Positions 1-11,800 of a DNA stretch of 64,000 nucleotides are shown here, piece by piece. Positions within the stretch are counted from its first letter, which is position 1. Each line of letters starts with the position of its first letter. This stretch comes from Actinokineospora enzanensis DSM 44649. Lineage in GTDB: Bacteria; Actinomycetota; Actinomycetes; Mycobacteriales; Pseudonocardiaceae. The notes below the pieces were generated by a model, which saw only the letters and a list, made by a program, of their open reading frames with translations, was not told the DNA's origin and made no database searches. The stretch lies in the NCBI RefSeq assembly GCF_000374445.1, contig NZ_KB894405.1:339110-403109 (forward strand). The letters are read 5' to 3'. The translations under genes and the position numbers were made by a program.

Positions 1-1
1 G

Positions 2-2494
2 TCGCTGGCGTCGTTCGTCGCGGTGCTGATCGGGTGCGGGCTGCTGATCGCCTGCGCGGGGCTGTTCGAGACCGCGATCGTCGCCCAGGCGCACCCGCAA
101 CGGCTGGCGTCCGCGCCGGTGGTCGTCGGCGGGTCCGCGGGGTTCAAGCTGCCGGACGAGGAGTCCGAGGTCGTGCCGTTCGCCGAGCGCGCGCGGCTGA
201 CCGCCGACCAGCTGGCCAGGATCCGCGAGGTGGAGGGCGTGCGCGGGGTGGTCGGGGACGTGTCGTTCCCGGTCGTGCTGCTGCGTGACGGCAAGCAGGT
301 GAGCACCGGCGTGCCCACCCTCACCGGGCACGGCTGGGAGTCCGCCGCGCTCGGCGGCTACACCGTCGCGGGCGGCGAGCCGCGTAGCTCCGGCCAGGTC
401 GTGCTCGACCCGTCGTCGGCCGAGGCCGCCGGTGTGGGTCCGGGCGGTCAGGTCGAGCTGGCGGTGGACGGTCGCAAGGAGACGTTCGCGGTCACCGGTG
501 TCGCCACGCCCGCGCGGCAGGTGGACGCGCCCGCGTTCTTCTTCTCGCCCGCGGACGCGCAGCAGTTCGCCACCCACAAGGGCGAGGTCGACCTGGCGGG
601 CGTGTTCCCCGCCGACGGCGTCGACGCCGAGGGGCTGGCCGAGCGGATCGCCGCGCAGGTCCCCGGGGTCACCGCGCTGACCGGTGACGACCGCGGCTCG
701 GCCGAGTTCCACGGCGTGACGGCCAGCGTGCTGCCGCTGATCCTGCTCGCGGCCGTCTTCGGCGGCATGGTCCTTGTGGTCATGGCATTGGTCGTGTCCG
801 CCACGATCAGCCTCACCGTGCGGCAGCGGCAGCAGGAGTTGGCGTTGCTGCGGGCCACCGGTGCCACGCCGAAGCAGGTGCACCGGATGGTGGTCGCCGA
901 GACCATGGCCGTCGGTGCCGCCGCCGCGTTGTTCGGCGCGGTGCTGGGCGTGCTGCTCGGCAACGCGATCTTCGACACCAGCGCGTCGATCGGCATTGTG
1001 CCCGAGGAGCTGGTGTTCCAACAGGACATCATCGCGTTCGCCGCGGGCATCCTGGTCACCCTGGGGATCACGCTGGCCGCCGCCTGGTTCTCCGCGCTGG
1101 CCGCGGCCCGGTCGCGACCGATCCAGGCGCTGGCCGAGGCATCGATCCCGAACCCGAAGGTGAACCCGTTGCGGCGCACCGGCGCTGGCCTGTTCGGCAT
1201 CGCCACCGTGCTGCTCGCGGGCACGACGATGTTCATGCCCGCGGACACCGCGTCGGCCATCGGCGGCCCGGCCGTGCTGACCGGCGCGATCGCGGTGGCG
1301 CTGCTGGCCCCGGAGGTCATGACCTTCGTGGCCGACCGGTTCGGCCCGTTCATCCGCGGCCTGGCAGGCCGGGACGCCACCCTGGCCGTGATCAACACCC
1401 GGGCCCGCGCGGTCGCCTTCGCCGCCGCGCTGACCCCGATCACGCTGGCCAGCGCGGTCGCCCTGGGCAACATCTACGCCGAGACCACCGCGCAGTCCGC
1501 GCAGATCTCCGCCTACGCCGACCAGCTCAAGGCCGATGTCGTGGTGGACACCACCGCGGGCGGCATCGGGCCGGACTTGGTGGACGCGGTGCGCCAGACG
1601 CCGGGCGTGGCCACGGTGTCCCCGCTGGTGGTCAGCTCCGGCTGGATCGAGCAGCCCTACGACGGCAACGGCAGCGACCCGCTCCGGCTGTTCGGCGTGG
1701 CCGCCGAGGACCAGGGCGGCACCGTGCTGGCCACCGAGGTCACCCAGGGCTCGCTCAAGGGCCTGACCGGCGAGACGGTGGCGTTGCCCGAGGCCATCGC
1801 GGACGACCTGGAGATCAAGCTCGGCGACCAGGTCACCATGCGGCTCGGCGACGGCGCGCAGGCGCGGGTGACCGTGGTGGCGCTGCTGGACAGCCCGTCC
1901 AGCTACGCCAGCATGGTGCTGCCCGCCGACCTGCTCGCCGCGCACAGCACCGCGGGCATGCCCGGCCAGCTGCTGGTCAAGACCTCCGGCGACCCGGACG
2001 ACGTGGGCCCGGCGATCGCCGCCAAGGCCGCCGCCTGGCCCGGGGTGACCGTCGGCGACTCGGCCGCGCTGACCCAGGACTTCCAGGCCAGCGCCGATGT
2101 CGAGGCGATGATCAACTACCTGCTGGCGGTGCTGGCCATCGCCTATGCCGCGATCGCCGCGGTGAACACCATCGCGGTGGCCGTGCTGGCCAGGCGCCGG
2201 GAGTTCGGCGCGCAGCGGCTGGCGGGCGCCTCGCGCGGCCAGGTGCGCCGGATGCTGATGGTCGAGGGCGGCATCGTCGGCGTCACCGGGTTGGCGCTGG
2301 GCACGGCGATCTCGCTGTTCACCGTGCTGCCGATGGCGATCTCGACCGGGGAGATCATCCCGTCCGGACCGGTCTGGGTGTTCCTCGGTGTGGTGCTGGC
2401 GATCCTGCTGATCGTCTGGCCGGTCACCGCGCTGTCCGCGCGGCTGGCCATGCGGCTCAGCCCGATGGAGGCAGTGCGCGCGCCCGGTCAATAG
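2..2494 (+). CDS. FtsX-family ABC transporter permease (5' end outside window)
   Basis: This is a membrane permease of the FtsX/MacB class, the partner of an ABC ATPase that probably lies upstream of the window. The frame is open from base 2 through base 22, so the GTG at 23 is probably internal and the gene begins outside. About 830 residues are visible. There is an N-terminal membrane helix, then an extracytoplasmic domain, then two FtsX cores, each with a membrane helix followed by a basic loop. The first loop is around residue 275 (RQRQQELALLRATGATPKQV), the second around residue 730 (RRREFGAQRLAGASRGQV). A duplicated FtsX arrangement is usual for lipoprotein or peptide exporters and for bacitracin-type resistance pumps. 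Its substrate cannot be told from sequence. A strong hairpin follows the stop, so it is probably the last gene of its own operon. Confidence 0.85.
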   Translation, partial: SLASFVAVLIGCGLLIACAGLFETAIVAQAHPQRLASAPVVVGGSAGFKLPDEESEVVPFAERARLTADQLARIREVEGVRGVVGDVSFPVVLLRDGKQVSTGVPTLTGHGWESAALGGYTVAGGEPRSSGQVVLDPSSAEAAGVGPGGQVELAVDGRKETFAVTGVATPARQVDAPAFFFSPADAQQFATHKGEVDLAGVFPADGVDAEGLAERIAAQVPGVTALTGDDRGSAEFHGVTASVLPLILLAAVFGGMVLVVMALVVSATISLTVRQRQQELALLRATGATPKQVHRMVVAETMAVGAAAALFGAVLGVLLGNAIFDTSASIGIVPEELVFQQDIIAFAAGILVTLGITLAAAWFSALAAARSRPIQALAEASIPNPKVNPLRRTGAGLFGIATVLLAGTTMFMPADTASAIGGPAVLTGAIAVALLAPEVMTFVADRFGPFIRGLAGRDATLAVINTRARAVAFAAALTPITLASAVALGNIYAETTAQSAQISAYADQLKADVVVDTTAGGIGPDLVDAVRQTPGVATVSPLVVSSGWIEQPYDGNGSDPLRLFGVAAEDQGGTVLATEVTQGSLKGLTGETVALPEAIADDLEIKLGDQVTMRLGDGAQARVTVVALLDSPSSYASMVLPADLLAAHSTAGMPGQLLVKTSGDPDDVGPAIAAKAAAWPGVTVGDSAALTQDFQASADVEAMINYLLAVLAIAYAAIAAVNTIAVAVLARRREFGAQRLAGASRGQVRRMLMVEGGIVGVTGLALGTAISLFTVLPMAISTGEIIPSGPVWVFLGVVLAILLIVWPVTALSARLAMRLSPMEAVRAPGQ

Positions 2495-2539
2495 ACCCGG
2501 ATACGCGCCGAGGCAGTACCCCGACCGATAGGGGTGTGC

Positions 2540-2594
2540 GGGCCGATCCGGTGTGGATAGCCTCGAACGAGGCCATTCCGCACCGGGTCGGCCC
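2540..2594 (+). terminator. Long intergenic hairpin after the FtsX gene
   Basis: A 26-nt arm (2540-2565) pairs with 2568-2594 across an AA loop. There are two T-G wobbles and a small internal mismatch near the loop. There is no T-tract. It ends about 10 nt before the ribosome binding site of the glycosyltransferase gene, so it could act as a terminator for the permease, or influence translation of the next gene if read through. Confidence 0.6.
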
Positions 2595-2617
2595 GGTCTC
2601 TTTCTGGAGTGTTTCCC

Positions 2618-3517
2618 ATGCGCGTCTTGCTGGCCGTTCCCCCGTCGCCCACGCGTTTGCGCAACCTGGTCCCGCTCGCTTTCGCGTTGCGCGTCGCGGG
2701 GCATGACGTGAAGGTGGCCGGGCGGTCCGCCTTCGTCGGGGACATCCTGGACACCGGTTGTGTCGCCGTCGAGCTGGAGGACGGTGACGCAGGCTCGTTG
2801 TCGGAGTCCACGGCGTTGGTGGAGTTCGCCGAGCTGTGGCGGCCGGATGTGGTGGTCGCGGACGGGCAGGCCGCTGCCGGAGTCCAGGCGGCACGGGCTG
2901 TCGGGGCGAAGTCGGTCCGGTTCCTGGGCGCGTCGGATGTGCTGGGGGACAACGAGTTCGACGCGGACATCACGCTGGACACCGTGCCCGTCTCGCTGCG
3001 CGGCGGCGAGGGTGTGCGGGCTGTCCGGCATGTGCCGCACTTCGGGCCCGCGGAGGTGCCGGACTGGTTGCGGCGCAAGACCCGGCGCGCGCGTGTGCTG
3101 CTGTCCGTAGGGGATCCCGAGCCGCTCACGGCCGCTTTCGCGGCAATCGGTGAGGTCCCGGCCGAGGTCGTGTGTGCGGCCGACCCGGAGCGGTTGCCGG
3201 ACGGGATCACCGTGCCCGCCAATGTGAAGATCGTCGACGCTGCCCCGCCCGCCGCGCTGCTGCCCACCTGCGCCGCCGTCGTGCATGACGGCGATGTCGC
3301 CCTGGCGCACGCGGCCGTCTCCTATGGACTCCCGCAGCTTTCCCTCGCCGACAACGCCTTCGCCGCCCGGATCGCCGGTTCCGGCGCCGGATTCGTGGGT
3401 GTCGAGCACATGACCGAGCTTCTCGGTGAGACCGTCCGGGACGCGGCGGCCGTGCTGCGTGGTGAGATCGAGGCATTGCCCGCGCCACGCGCGGTGGTGG
3501 CCGAACTCGCACGGTGA
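2618..3517 (+). CDS. Short GT1-like glycosyltransferase, probably degenerate
   Basis: The 299-residue product has the outline of macrolide-type GT-B glycosyltransferases. The N-terminus (MRVLLAVPPSPTRLRNLVPL) matches their acceptor-side Rossmann start. Residues about 220-265 match the donor-side segment (VHDGDVALAHAAVSYGLPQL). Family members are usually 380-430 residues, so roughly a quarter is missing. The normal sugar-nucleotide-binding HxGG(A/S)GT motif reads HDGDVALAH here. I chose ATG 2618 rather than GTG 2609 because GGAG at 2606-2609 is well spaced from 2618. The position directly upstream of the PKS suggests a glycosylation-related origin. The missing motif suggests a non-catalytic partner, an early-decay gene or a divergent enzyme. 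The family call is fairly safe; activity is uncertain. Confidence 0.6.
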   Translation: MRVLLAVPPSPTRLRNLVPLAFALRVAGHDVKVAGRSAFVGDILDTGCVAVELEDGDAGSLSESTALVEFAELWRPDVVVADGQAAAGVQAARAVGAKSVRFLGASDVLGDNEFDADITLDTVPVSLRGGEGVRAVRHVPHFGPAEVPDWLRRKTRRARVLLSVGDPEPLTAAFAAIGEVPAEVVCAADPERLPDGITVPANVKIVDAAPPAALLPTCAAVVHDGDVALAHAAVSYGLPQLSLADNAFAARIAGSGAGFVGVEHMTELLGETVRDAAAVLRGEIEALPAPRAVVAELAR

Positions 3518-3636
3518 TCGGGGTGGGCGATTGTGGGGCCGTCCCTCCCGCGTTAGGGGTGGGGCGGCTTATCAGCCCTAGGTAGCGTTTTCGGCGTGAC
3601 ACGTTCCACCCCTTCCGCGGTTAGGTGGTCGATTAC

Positions 3637-6600
3637 GTGAGTACCGGGAATCCGAACGCCGAGAACGAGCAGAAGCTGCTCGACTATCTCAAGCGTGCGA
3701 CCACCGACCTGCGTGAGGCCAAACTGGCGTTGCGGCGGGAACGGCAGCGCGACACCGAGCCGATCGCCATCGTCGGCATGGCCTGCCGCTACCCGGGCGG
3801 GGTGCGCTCCCCGGAGGACCTCTGGGACCTGGTCGCCACCGGCACCGACGCCGTCAGCACGTTCCCCACCGACCGCGGCTGGGCGCTGGACTCCCTCTAC
3901 GACCCGACGCTCGAACGGCCGGGCAGCACGAACACCCGCGAGGGCGGGTTCCTGCACGACGCCGCCGAGTTCGACCCGCTGTTCTTCGGCATCTCCCCGC
4001 GCGAGGCCCTGGCCATGGACGCCCAGCAGCGGCTGCTGCTGGAGACCGCGTGGACCGCGCTGGAACGCGCCGGGATCGTGCCGGAGTCGTTGCGCGGCAG
4101 CGCGACCGGCGTGTTCGCGGGCGTCATGTACCACGACTACGCGGGCCACGCGGCCGCCGGGAACCTGGTGTCCGGCCGGGTCGCCTACGCGCTCGGCCTG
4201 GAGGGCCCGGCGGTCTCGGTGGACACCGCCTGTTCGTCCTCTTTGGTCGCCCTGCACTGGGCAGCGCAGGCGCTGCGCCGCGGCGACTGCACGATGGCCC
4301 TGGTCGGCGGCGTGACCGTGATGGCCACCCCGGACACCTTCGTCTACTTCAGCGAGCAGCGCGGCCTGTCCGACGACGGCCGCTGCAAGGCTTTCGCGGG
4401 CGCCGCCGACGGCACCGGCTGGGGTGAGGGCGCGGGCGTGCTGGTCGTCGAGAAGCTCTCCGACGCGCATCGACTCGGCCACGAGGTGCTCGCGATCGTC
4501 CGCTCCGGCGCGGTGAACTCCGACGGCGCGTCCAGCGGCCTGACCGTCCCGAATGGACCAGCACAGCAGCGGGTGATTCGCAAGGCGCTGGCGGTGGCCG
4601 GGCTGACCACCGCCGATGTCGACCTGGTCGAGGGGCACGGCACCGGCACCAGACTGGGCGACCCGATCGAGGCACAGGCCCTGCTGGCCACCTACGGGCA
4701 GGACCGCGTCGAGCCGCTGCGGCTGGGGTCGTTGAAGTCGAACATCGGGCACACGCAGGCCGCCGCCGGGGTCGGCGGCGTGATCAAGGTCGTGCAGGCC
4801 ATCCGGCACGGGGTCATGCCAAGGACGCTGCACGTGGACACGCCCTCGCCGCACGTGGACTGGTCGGCGGGCGCGGTCGAACTGCTGACCGAGGCGCGGC
4901 CGTGGCCCGAGGTGGACCGGCCGCGCCGGGCGGCGGTGTCGTCGTTCGGCATCAGCGGCACCAACGCGCACGTGATCATCGAGCAGGCCGAGCCGATCGA
5001 GGCGGAGCAGGCTTCCGGGACCGTGCCGGTGGCCGCGTGGGCGTTGTCGGCAGACGCGCCGGACGCCTTGGCCGCGCAGGCTCGCGCGCTGCTTTATTCC
5101 ACAGTGGACGGATCGGCCGCGGACATCGCTCTGTCGCTGGTCACGACCCGGTCGCAGCACGACTACCGCGCCGTGGTCGTGGGCGCCGACGAGACCGAGC
5201 TGCGCGCCGGTCTGGCGGCATTGGCGGAGGACGCCGACGCGGCGAACCTGGTGCGGGACCGGCGGGGGATCGGACGCACGGCGTTCCTGTTCACCGGCCA
5301 GGGCGCCCAGCGCGCGGGCATGGGAGCGGGCCTGGCGGCCGCGTACCCGGTGTTCGCCGAGGAGTTCGCGAAGGTGTGCGCGGCACTCGCGCCGCACCTG
5401 GACGAGCCGTTGGATTTCGACGACGCGGAAGCGCTGGAGCAGACCGGGACCACGCAGCCCGCGATCTTCGCGATCGAGGTGGCGCTGTTCCGGCTGCTGG
5501 AGTCCTGGGGCGTGCGGCCGGACTGCCTGCTCGGGCACTCGATCGGCGAGATCGCGGCCGCGCATGTCGCCGGTGTGCTGTCGCTGGACGACGCGAGCCT
5601 GCTGGTGGCCTCCCGTGCCCGGCTCATGCAGGCCCTGCCGACCGGCGGCGCGATGGTGGCGGTCCGCGCGACCGAGGCCGAGGTGACGCCGCTGCTCACC
5701 GACGGCGTGGGCATCGCGGCGATCAACGGCCCCGACTCGGTGGTGGTGTCCGGGACCGAGGAGGCCGTGCAGGCGGTGGTCGAGCAGTTCACCGGCCGCC
5801 AGACCTCGCGGCTGCGAGTGTCGCACGCGTTCCACTCGCCGCTGATGGAGCCGATGCTGGCCGAGTTCGAGGTGATCGCGCGCAAGCTCACCTACCGGCG
5901 GCCGGAGATCCCGATCGTGTCCACGGTCGCCCCGGGCGTGGACATGACCGACCCGGAGTACTGGGTGCGCCAGGTCCGGTCGGCCGTCCGGTTCGACGAG
6001 GGGCTGCGCGCGCTGGTCGCCGACGAGGTCCGGACGTTCGTGGAGATCGGCCCGAGCGCGGTGCTCACCGCAGCCGGTCGGGCCGCGCTGGACACCGAGG
6101 ACTGCGAGGTCGCGTTCATCCCGGCCCTGCGCAAGGACCGCGAGGAAGCCCCGACCGTCGTCGCCGCCCTCGCCGCCCTGCACGCACGCGGCGTCCCCGT
6201 CGACTGGGCGGCCTTCTACCCGGGCGCCCGCCGCGTCGCCCTGCCCACCTACGCGTTCCGCCGCGACCACTACTGGCTCCCCGCCATCACCACGTCCGGC
6301 GACGCCTCCGGCCACGGCCAGCTCCCGGCCGATCACCCGATGCTCAGCGCCGTCGTGCGTGTGCCGGATGCCGACACGCTTGTGCTGACCGGCAGGCTCT
6401 CCGCCGCGACCGTGCCGTGGGTCGCCGATCACGTGGTGCTCGGATCGGTACTGCTGCCGGGCACCGCGTTCGTCGAACTCGCCCGCCGCGCCGCCGAGGA
6501 GGCAGGCTGCGCGGGCGTCGACGAACTCACGCTGGAAGCCCCGCTGGTGCTGGCCGAGGGCGCGTCGGTGCAAATCAGCGTGGAGGCCGAGGACGATGGC

Positions 6601-8859
6601 CGCCGCCCCTTTGCCATCCACTCCCGCACCGGGGACATCTGGACCCGGCACGCGAGCGGCTTCCTGGGCGGGGGAGCGGAGGCCGACTTCGACTTCGCCG
6701 AGTGGCCGCCCGCCGGTGCCGCCGAGGTCCCGCTGGGCGACCCGTACGAGCTGCTCGCCGAGCTCGGCTACGACTACGGCCCCGCCTTCCAGGGCCTGCG
6801 CGCGATGTGGCGGGCGGGCGAGGACGTGTTCGCCGAGGTGGCCCTGCCGGACGGCGCCGAGGCCCGCGACTACGGCCTGCACCCGGCCCTGTTCGACGCC
6901 GCCATGCACGCCAACCTGCTCGGCCCGGCGTCCGAAAACGACACAGCAGGCGAGGCCGCGCCCATGCTGCCCTTCTCCTTCTCCGGCGTCAGCACGCACG
7001 CGTCGGGCGCGGGCTCGGTCCGCGTGCGGGTGTCGCCCACCGGCCCGGACACGATCTCGCTCCGGATCGCCGACAACACCGGCGCCCCCGTGCTCACCGT
7101 CGCCGAACTCGCCGCCCGCCCGCTGACCGCCGACAAGCTGGCCGCCCGCCGCGACTCCCTGTTCACCCTGAACTGGGAACCCGCGACCGGCACCGACGCC
7201 ACCGCCGACCTCCGCAGGTTTGCGGTGTCCACTCAGGACGGACCGGTGCCGGGTGCGGCCCGCGCGGCCGCCGGACAGGTGCTCGCCGCCATCCAGGACG
7301 CGCTCGCCGAGCCCGACGGCCCCCGGCTCGCCGTGATCACCCGCCGGGCGGTCTCCGTCGCCGGGGAGGACGTCGACCCCTCGGTGATCGCCGTGTGGGG
7401 CCTGGTGCGGGCCGCCGAGGCGGAGAACCCGGGCCGGTTCGTGCTGGTCGACACCGACGACGACCCCGCTCCGGGCCTGGCCACCGGCGAACCCGAGGTC
7501 GCGGTCCGCGAAGGCCGCGCCTACGTCCCCCGCCTGCGTCCCGCGCAGGCCGCCGAGGGTGACCTGAACTGGAATCCCGACGGCACCGTCCTTATCACCG
7601 GCGGTACCGGTGGCCTGGGCGCCGTCGTCGCGCGTCACCTCGTGACCGAGCACGGCGTCCGGCACCTCCTCCTCGCCGGCCGTCGTGGCATCGACGCCCC
7701 CGGGGCCCAGGCCCTGCGCGACGAACTCACCGACCTGGGCGCGGACGTCACCGTCGCGGCCTGCGACGTCACCGACGCCGACTCGGTCCGCGCCCTCGTC
7801 GCCGACACGCGGCTCACCGCCGTGATCCACGCGGCGGGCGTGCCCTCCGGCGGCCGGGTCGAGTCGCTCACCGACACGGAGGTCGACCGGGTGTTCGCCC
7901 CCAAGGTCGACGGCGCCTGGCACCTGCACGAGGCCACCCGGGACCACGACCTCGCCGCCTTCGTCCTGTTCTCCTCCGCCGCGAGCACCATCCTCGCCGC
8001 CGGACAAGCCGCCTACGCCGCCGCCAACGGCTTCCTCGACGAACTGGCCCGCCACCGCCGCGCCAACGGCCTCCCGGCCACCTCGCTCGGCTGGGGCGCC
8101 TGGGCCGAGGACGGCGGCATGGCGGGCGAGCTCGACGACGCCGACCGGCGCAGGCTCAGGCGCCTGGGCACCCCGCCCATGGCCACCGCGGACGCGTTGC
8201 GGCTGCTCGACGTGTCGCTCGTCAGCAGCGAGCCGGTGCTGACGCCGATGACCCTCGATCTCGCCGCGCTGCGCGCCCGGACCGACCTGCCGCAGGCACT
8301 GCGCGGTCTGGTCCGGACTGCGGCGCCGCGGCGGGCGGCCGGGCGGCCTGACGGCGCGGTCGCCGCCCGGCTCGCCGCGCTGCCCACGCAGGCCCGTGAG
8401 CCCTACCTGCTGGACGTGGTCGCCGAGCAGGTCGCGGCCGTGCTCGGGTTCGCGTCGGCCGCGGTCGTCGAGCCGGACCGGGCCTTCCAGGAGATGGGTT
8501 TCGACTCGCTCACGGCCGTCGAGCTGCGCAACCACCTGGGCGCGCTGACCGGTCTGAAGCTGACCGCGACCGTCGTGTTCGACCACCCCACGCCCGCCGC
8601 GCTGGCCCGCAGGCTGCACGAGCTGCTCGGTGCCGTCGGCGGCGCGGCCGATCCGGTGCTGGCCCAGATCGACCGCCTGGAGGTCCTGCTCGCCCAGGTC
8701 ACCGGGTCGCTCAACGGATCAACCGCCAAGGTCACGGCCCGGCTCGACGCGCTCGTTCGCAAATGGACAGACGGCAATACCGAGCAGCAGACAGATGTGG
8801 GCAGCGCTACCGACGACGAGCTTTTCGCCCTGCTGGACGACGAATTGGGCACGGCATGA
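3637..8859 (+). CDS. Type I modular PKS, one module: KS-AT(malonyl)-DH-KR-ACP
   Basis: About 1740 residues. It begins with an N-terminal coiled docking helix ([16 protein letters not shown]) and not with a loading domain. KS: active-site Cys about 199 in VDTACSSS, plus both catalytic His motifs (EGHGTGT, KSNIGH). AT: Ser about 635 in GHSIGE, and HAFH about 730, the malonyl-CoA signature. DH: His about 932 in an intact HxxxGxxxxP, and DAAMH later. [10 protein letters not shown] near 1321 with the catalytic Lys, Ser, Tyr and Asn all visible. ACP: Ser about 1624 in GFDSLT. A C-terminal docking tail ends in [15 protein letters not shown]. The KR has neither the B-type LDD (it reads PSG) nor the A-type Trp, so its stereochemistry is not predictable. 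I chose GTG 3637 because AGGTGG lies 8 nt upstream; GTG 3625 is the alternative. The stop overlaps the next start (ATGA). The expected product unit is an alpha,beta-alkene. Confidence 0.95.
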   Translation: MSTGNPNAENEQKLLDYLKRATTDLREAKLALRRERQRDTEPIAIVGMACRYPGGVRSPEDLWDLVATGTDAVSTFPTDRGWALDSLYDPTLERPGSTNTREGGFLHDAAEFDPLFFGISPREALAMDAQQRLLLETAWTALERAGIVPESLRGSATGVFAGVMYHDYAGHAAAGNLVSGRVAYALGLEGPAVSVDTACSSSLVALHWAAQALRRGDCTMALVGGVTVMATPDTFVYFSEQRGLSDDGRCKAFAGAADGTGWGEGAGVLVVEKLSDAHRLGHEVLAIVRSGAVNSDGASSGLTVPNGPAQQRVIRKALAVAGLTTADVDLVEGHGTGTRLGDPIEAQALLATYGQDRVEPLRLGSLKSNIGHTQAAAGVGGVIKVVQAIRHGVMPRTLHVDTPSPHVDWSAGAVELLTEARPWPEVDRPRRAAVSSFGISGTNAHVIIEQAEPIEAEQASGTVPVAAWALSADAPDALAAQARALLYSTVDGSAADIALSLVTTRSQHDYRAVVVGADETELRAGLAALAEDADAANLVRDRRGIGRTAFLFTGQGAQRAGMGAGLAAAYPVFAEEFAKVCAALAPHLDEPLDFDDAEALEQTGTTQPAIFAIEVALFRLLESWGVRPDCLLGHSIGEIAAAHVAGVLSLDDASLLVASRARLMQALPTGGAMVAVRATEAEVTPLLTDGVGIAAINGPDSVVVSGTEEAVQAVVEQFTGRQTSRLRVSHAFHSPLMEPMLAEFEVIARKLTYRRPEIPIVSTVAPGVDMTDPEYWVRQVRSAVRFDEGLRALVADEVRTFVEIGPSAVLTAAGRAALDTEDCEVAFIPALRKDREEAPTVVAALAALHARGVPVDWAAFYPGARRVALPTYAFRRDHYWLPAITTSGDASGHGQLPADHPMLSAVVRVPDADTLVLTGRLSAATVPWVADHVVLGSVLLPGTAFVELARRAAEEAGCAGVDELTLEAPLVLAEGASVQISVEAEDDGRRPFAIHSRTGDIWTRHASGFLGGGAEADFDFAEWPPAGAAEVPLGDPYELLAELGYDYGPAFQGLRAMWRAGEDVFAEVALPDGAEARDYGLHPALFDAAMHANLLGPASENDTAGEAAPMLPFSFSGVSTHASGAGSVRVRVSPTGPDTISLRIADNTGAPVLTVAELAARPLTADKLAARRDSLFTLNWEPATGTDATADLRRFAVSTQDGPVPGAARAAAGQVLAAIQDALAEPDGPRLAVITRRAVSVAGEDVDPSVIAVWGLVRAAEAENPGRFVLVDTDDDPAPGLATGEPEVAVREGRAYVPRLRPAQAAEGDLNWNPDGTVLITGGTGGLGAVVARHLVTEHGVRHLLLAGRRGIDAPGAQALRDELTDLGADVTVAACDVTDADSVRALVADTRLTAVIHAAGVPSGGRVESLTDTEVDRVFAPKVDGAWHLHEATRDHDLAAFVLFSSAASTILAAGQAAYAAANGFLDELARHRRANGLPATSLGWGAWAEDGGMAGELDDADRRRLRRLGTPPMATADALRLLDVSLVSSEPVLTPMTLDLAALRARTDLPQALRGLVRTAAPRRAAGRPDGAVAARLAALPTQAREPYLLDVVAEQVAAVLGFASAAVVEPDRAFQEMGFDSLTAVELRNHLGALTGLKLTATVVFDHPTPAALARRLHELLGAVGGAADPVLAQIDRLEVLLAQVTGSLNGSTAKVTARLDALVRKWTDGNTEQQTDVGSATDDELFALLDDELGTA

Positions 8860-11800
8860 ACGGGAACGCCATGGGCAACGAGGACAGGCTTCGCGACTAC
8901 CTGAAGCGCGCCACCACCGATCTGCAGCAGGCCCGGCGCAGGCTGCGCGAGCTGGAGGCCAGGGACACCGAGCCGATCGCCGTGGTCGGCATGAGCTGCC
9001 GCTACCCAGGCGGTGCCGCCACCCCGGACGAGCTGTGGCGGCTGGTCGACGAGGGCCGGGACGTGATCGGCGAGTTCCCGGCCGACCGCGGCTGGGACGT
9101 CGAGGGCGTCTACGACCCGACCCCGGAGCGGCCCGGCAAGACCTACACCCGGCACGGCGGCTTCCTCTACGACGCGGCCGGTTTCGACGCCGAGTTCTTC
9201 GGCATCAGCCCGCGCGACGCCCGCCGGGCCGACCCGCAGCAGCGGATCCTGCTGGAGGCGTCCTGGGAGGCCGTCGAGCGCGCCGGGATCGACCCGCGCT
9301 CGCTCAAGGGCAGCCCGACCGGCGTCTACGCGGGCGTCATGTACCACGACTACAGCGGCGGCAGCCCGGACGGCAGCCTCGTCTCCGGCCAGGTCTCCTA
9401 CACGCTCGGCCTGGAGGGCCCGTCGATCTCCGTCGACACCGCCTGCTCGTCCTCCCTGGTCGCCCTGCACCTCGCCGCCCAGGCCCTGCGCCGCGGCGAC
9501 TGCACCCTCGCGCTGGCGGGCGGTGTCGCGGTGATGGGCACGCCCGAGATGTTCATCGACTTCTGCAGCCGCCGCGGCCTGGCCGCCGACGGGCGCAGCA
9601 AGTCCTTCTCCGACGACGCCGACGGCACCTCGTGGGCCGAGGGCGTCGGCGTGCTGGTGCTGGAGCGCCTGTCCGACGCCCAGCGCAACGGCCACCGGAT
9701 CCTGGCGGTCGTGCGCGGTTCTGCGGTCAACCAGGACGGTGCCAGCAACGGCTTCTCCGCCCCCAACGGCCCGTCCCAGGTCCGGGTGATCGAGGCCGCG
9801 CTGGCCGACGCCGGGCTCACGGTGTCCGATGTGGACGCGGTGGAGGCGCACGGCACCGGCACCGCGCTGGGCGACCCGATCGAGGCACAGTCATTGCTGG
9901 AGACCTACGGCACCCGCACCGCGGGCGTGCCGCTGCTGCTCGGTTCGATCAAGTCCAACATGGGCCACCCGCAGGCCGCCGCCGGGGTCGCGGGCGTGAT
10001 CAAGATGATCCAGGCGCTGCGGCACGCCCGGCTGCCCAAGACCCTGCACCTGGGCACCCCGTCGTCGCACGTGGACTGGTCGGCAGGCGCGGTCGAGCTG
10101 CTGGCCGAGTCCCGTGACTGGCCTGCGGTGGACCGGCCTCGGCGCGGCGCCGTCTCGTCGTTCGGCGTGAGCGGCACCAACGCGCACGTGATCCTCGAAC
10201 AGGCGCCGGAAACCGAAGAACCCGAGGCCATCGAGTCCGTGGTCGGCCCGTTGGTGATCTCTGCCAAGACCGTCGCCGCGCTGGCGGACGCCGCCGGTCG
10301 GATCGCCGCGCACATCGAGGGCTCGGCCGACCCCCTGCCCGACATCGCGCACACGCTTGCCACCGGCCGCAGCCGCTTCGACCAGCGTGCCGTCGTGATC
10401 GCCCAGGACCGCGACCAGGCCGCCGCCGCACTGCGCGAGCTGGCCGCCGGTGGGTCGCGCCCGGACGTGGTCACCGGCACCGCCGACACGCGCGGCAAGA
10501 CCGTGTTCGTCTTCCCCGGCCAGGGCTCGCAGTGGACCGGCATGGCGACCCGACTGCTCACCCAGTCGCCGGTGTTCGCCGCGCGCATGGCCGAGTGCGA
10601 CGCCGCGCTGCGCGAGTTCACCGACTGGTCCGTCCTCGCCGTCCTGCACGGCGAGCCGGGCACCCCGCCCGAGGACCGGGTCGACGTCGTGCAGCCGATG
10701 CTGTGGGCGGTCATGGTGTCGCTGGCCGAGGTCTGGCGCGCGCACGGCGTCGAGCCGGACATGGTGATCGGCCACTCGCAGGGCGAGATCGCCGCCGCCA
10801 CCGTCGCCGGATCCCTGTCCCTCCAGGACGGTGCGCGCGTGGTCGCCCTACGCAGCAAGGCGATCGGCGAGAAGCTCGGCGGTCTGGGTGGCGGCATGCT
10901 CGCAGCGGGCCTGCCCGCGACCGAACTGGCCAAGCGACTGTCCGCATGGGACGGTCGGATCTCGATCGCCGCCGACAACGGCGCGTCCTCCGCCGTGCTC
11001 TCCGGCGACGGGGACGCGCTCGACGAACTGCGTGACCAGTTGGTCGAGGAGGGCTTACGGGCCAAGCGGGTCCCGGTGGACTACGCCTCGCACTCCGCGC
11101 ACGTCGAGCACCTCGCCGACCGCCTGTTCGCCGACCTCGGTCCGATCACGCCGCAGGCAGGCGCGGTCGCCATGACCTCGACGGTGAACGAGGAACCGAT
11201 CGGCGCGGACACGGTCGACGCCCGCTACTGGTTCGACAACCTGCGCCGCACGGTCCGCTTCGCGCCGGTCGTCGCGCGCCTCGCGGCGGCGGGCTACACC
11301 CGGTTCGTCGAGATCAGCCCGCACCCGGTGCTGAACATGAGCATCCAGGAGACGCTCGACGATGGCGGCCACACCGGCGTGGTCGTCGGCACCCTGCGCC
11401 GCGCGGAGGGCGACCTGCCCCGGTTCGCCACCTCGCTGGCCGAGCTGCACGTGCGCGGCGGGGCCGCCGACTGGGCCGCGCTGGTCCCGGGTGCCCGCCC
11501 GGTCGAGCTGCCCACGTACCCGTTCCAGCACAAGCGTTTCTGGCTCGACGACGAGGGCGCCGACCAGCTGGCCGTGTTGTCCGAGGCCGCCGCAACCGAC
11601 CAGGCTTTCTGGCAGGACGTGGCTGAGGGTGACGTGGACGCGCTCGCCGTCCGGTTGGGCGTGGAGGCCGCGCCACTGGCCGAGGTCGTGCCCGCGCTGG
11701 CGGCCTGGCACCGACAGGGCACCGAACTGTCCACCGTGGACTCGTGGCGTTACCGCGTCTCCTGGGTCCCGCTCACCGGCGTGCCCGCCTCCGGCCTGAC

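Noticed and set aside
3553-8619. 1688-residue open frame on the minus strand opposite the first PKS gene
   Set aside because: It is low-complexity (Arg/Gly/His/Val-rich) and antisense to a full PKS with intact motifs; a typical high-GC shadow frame.
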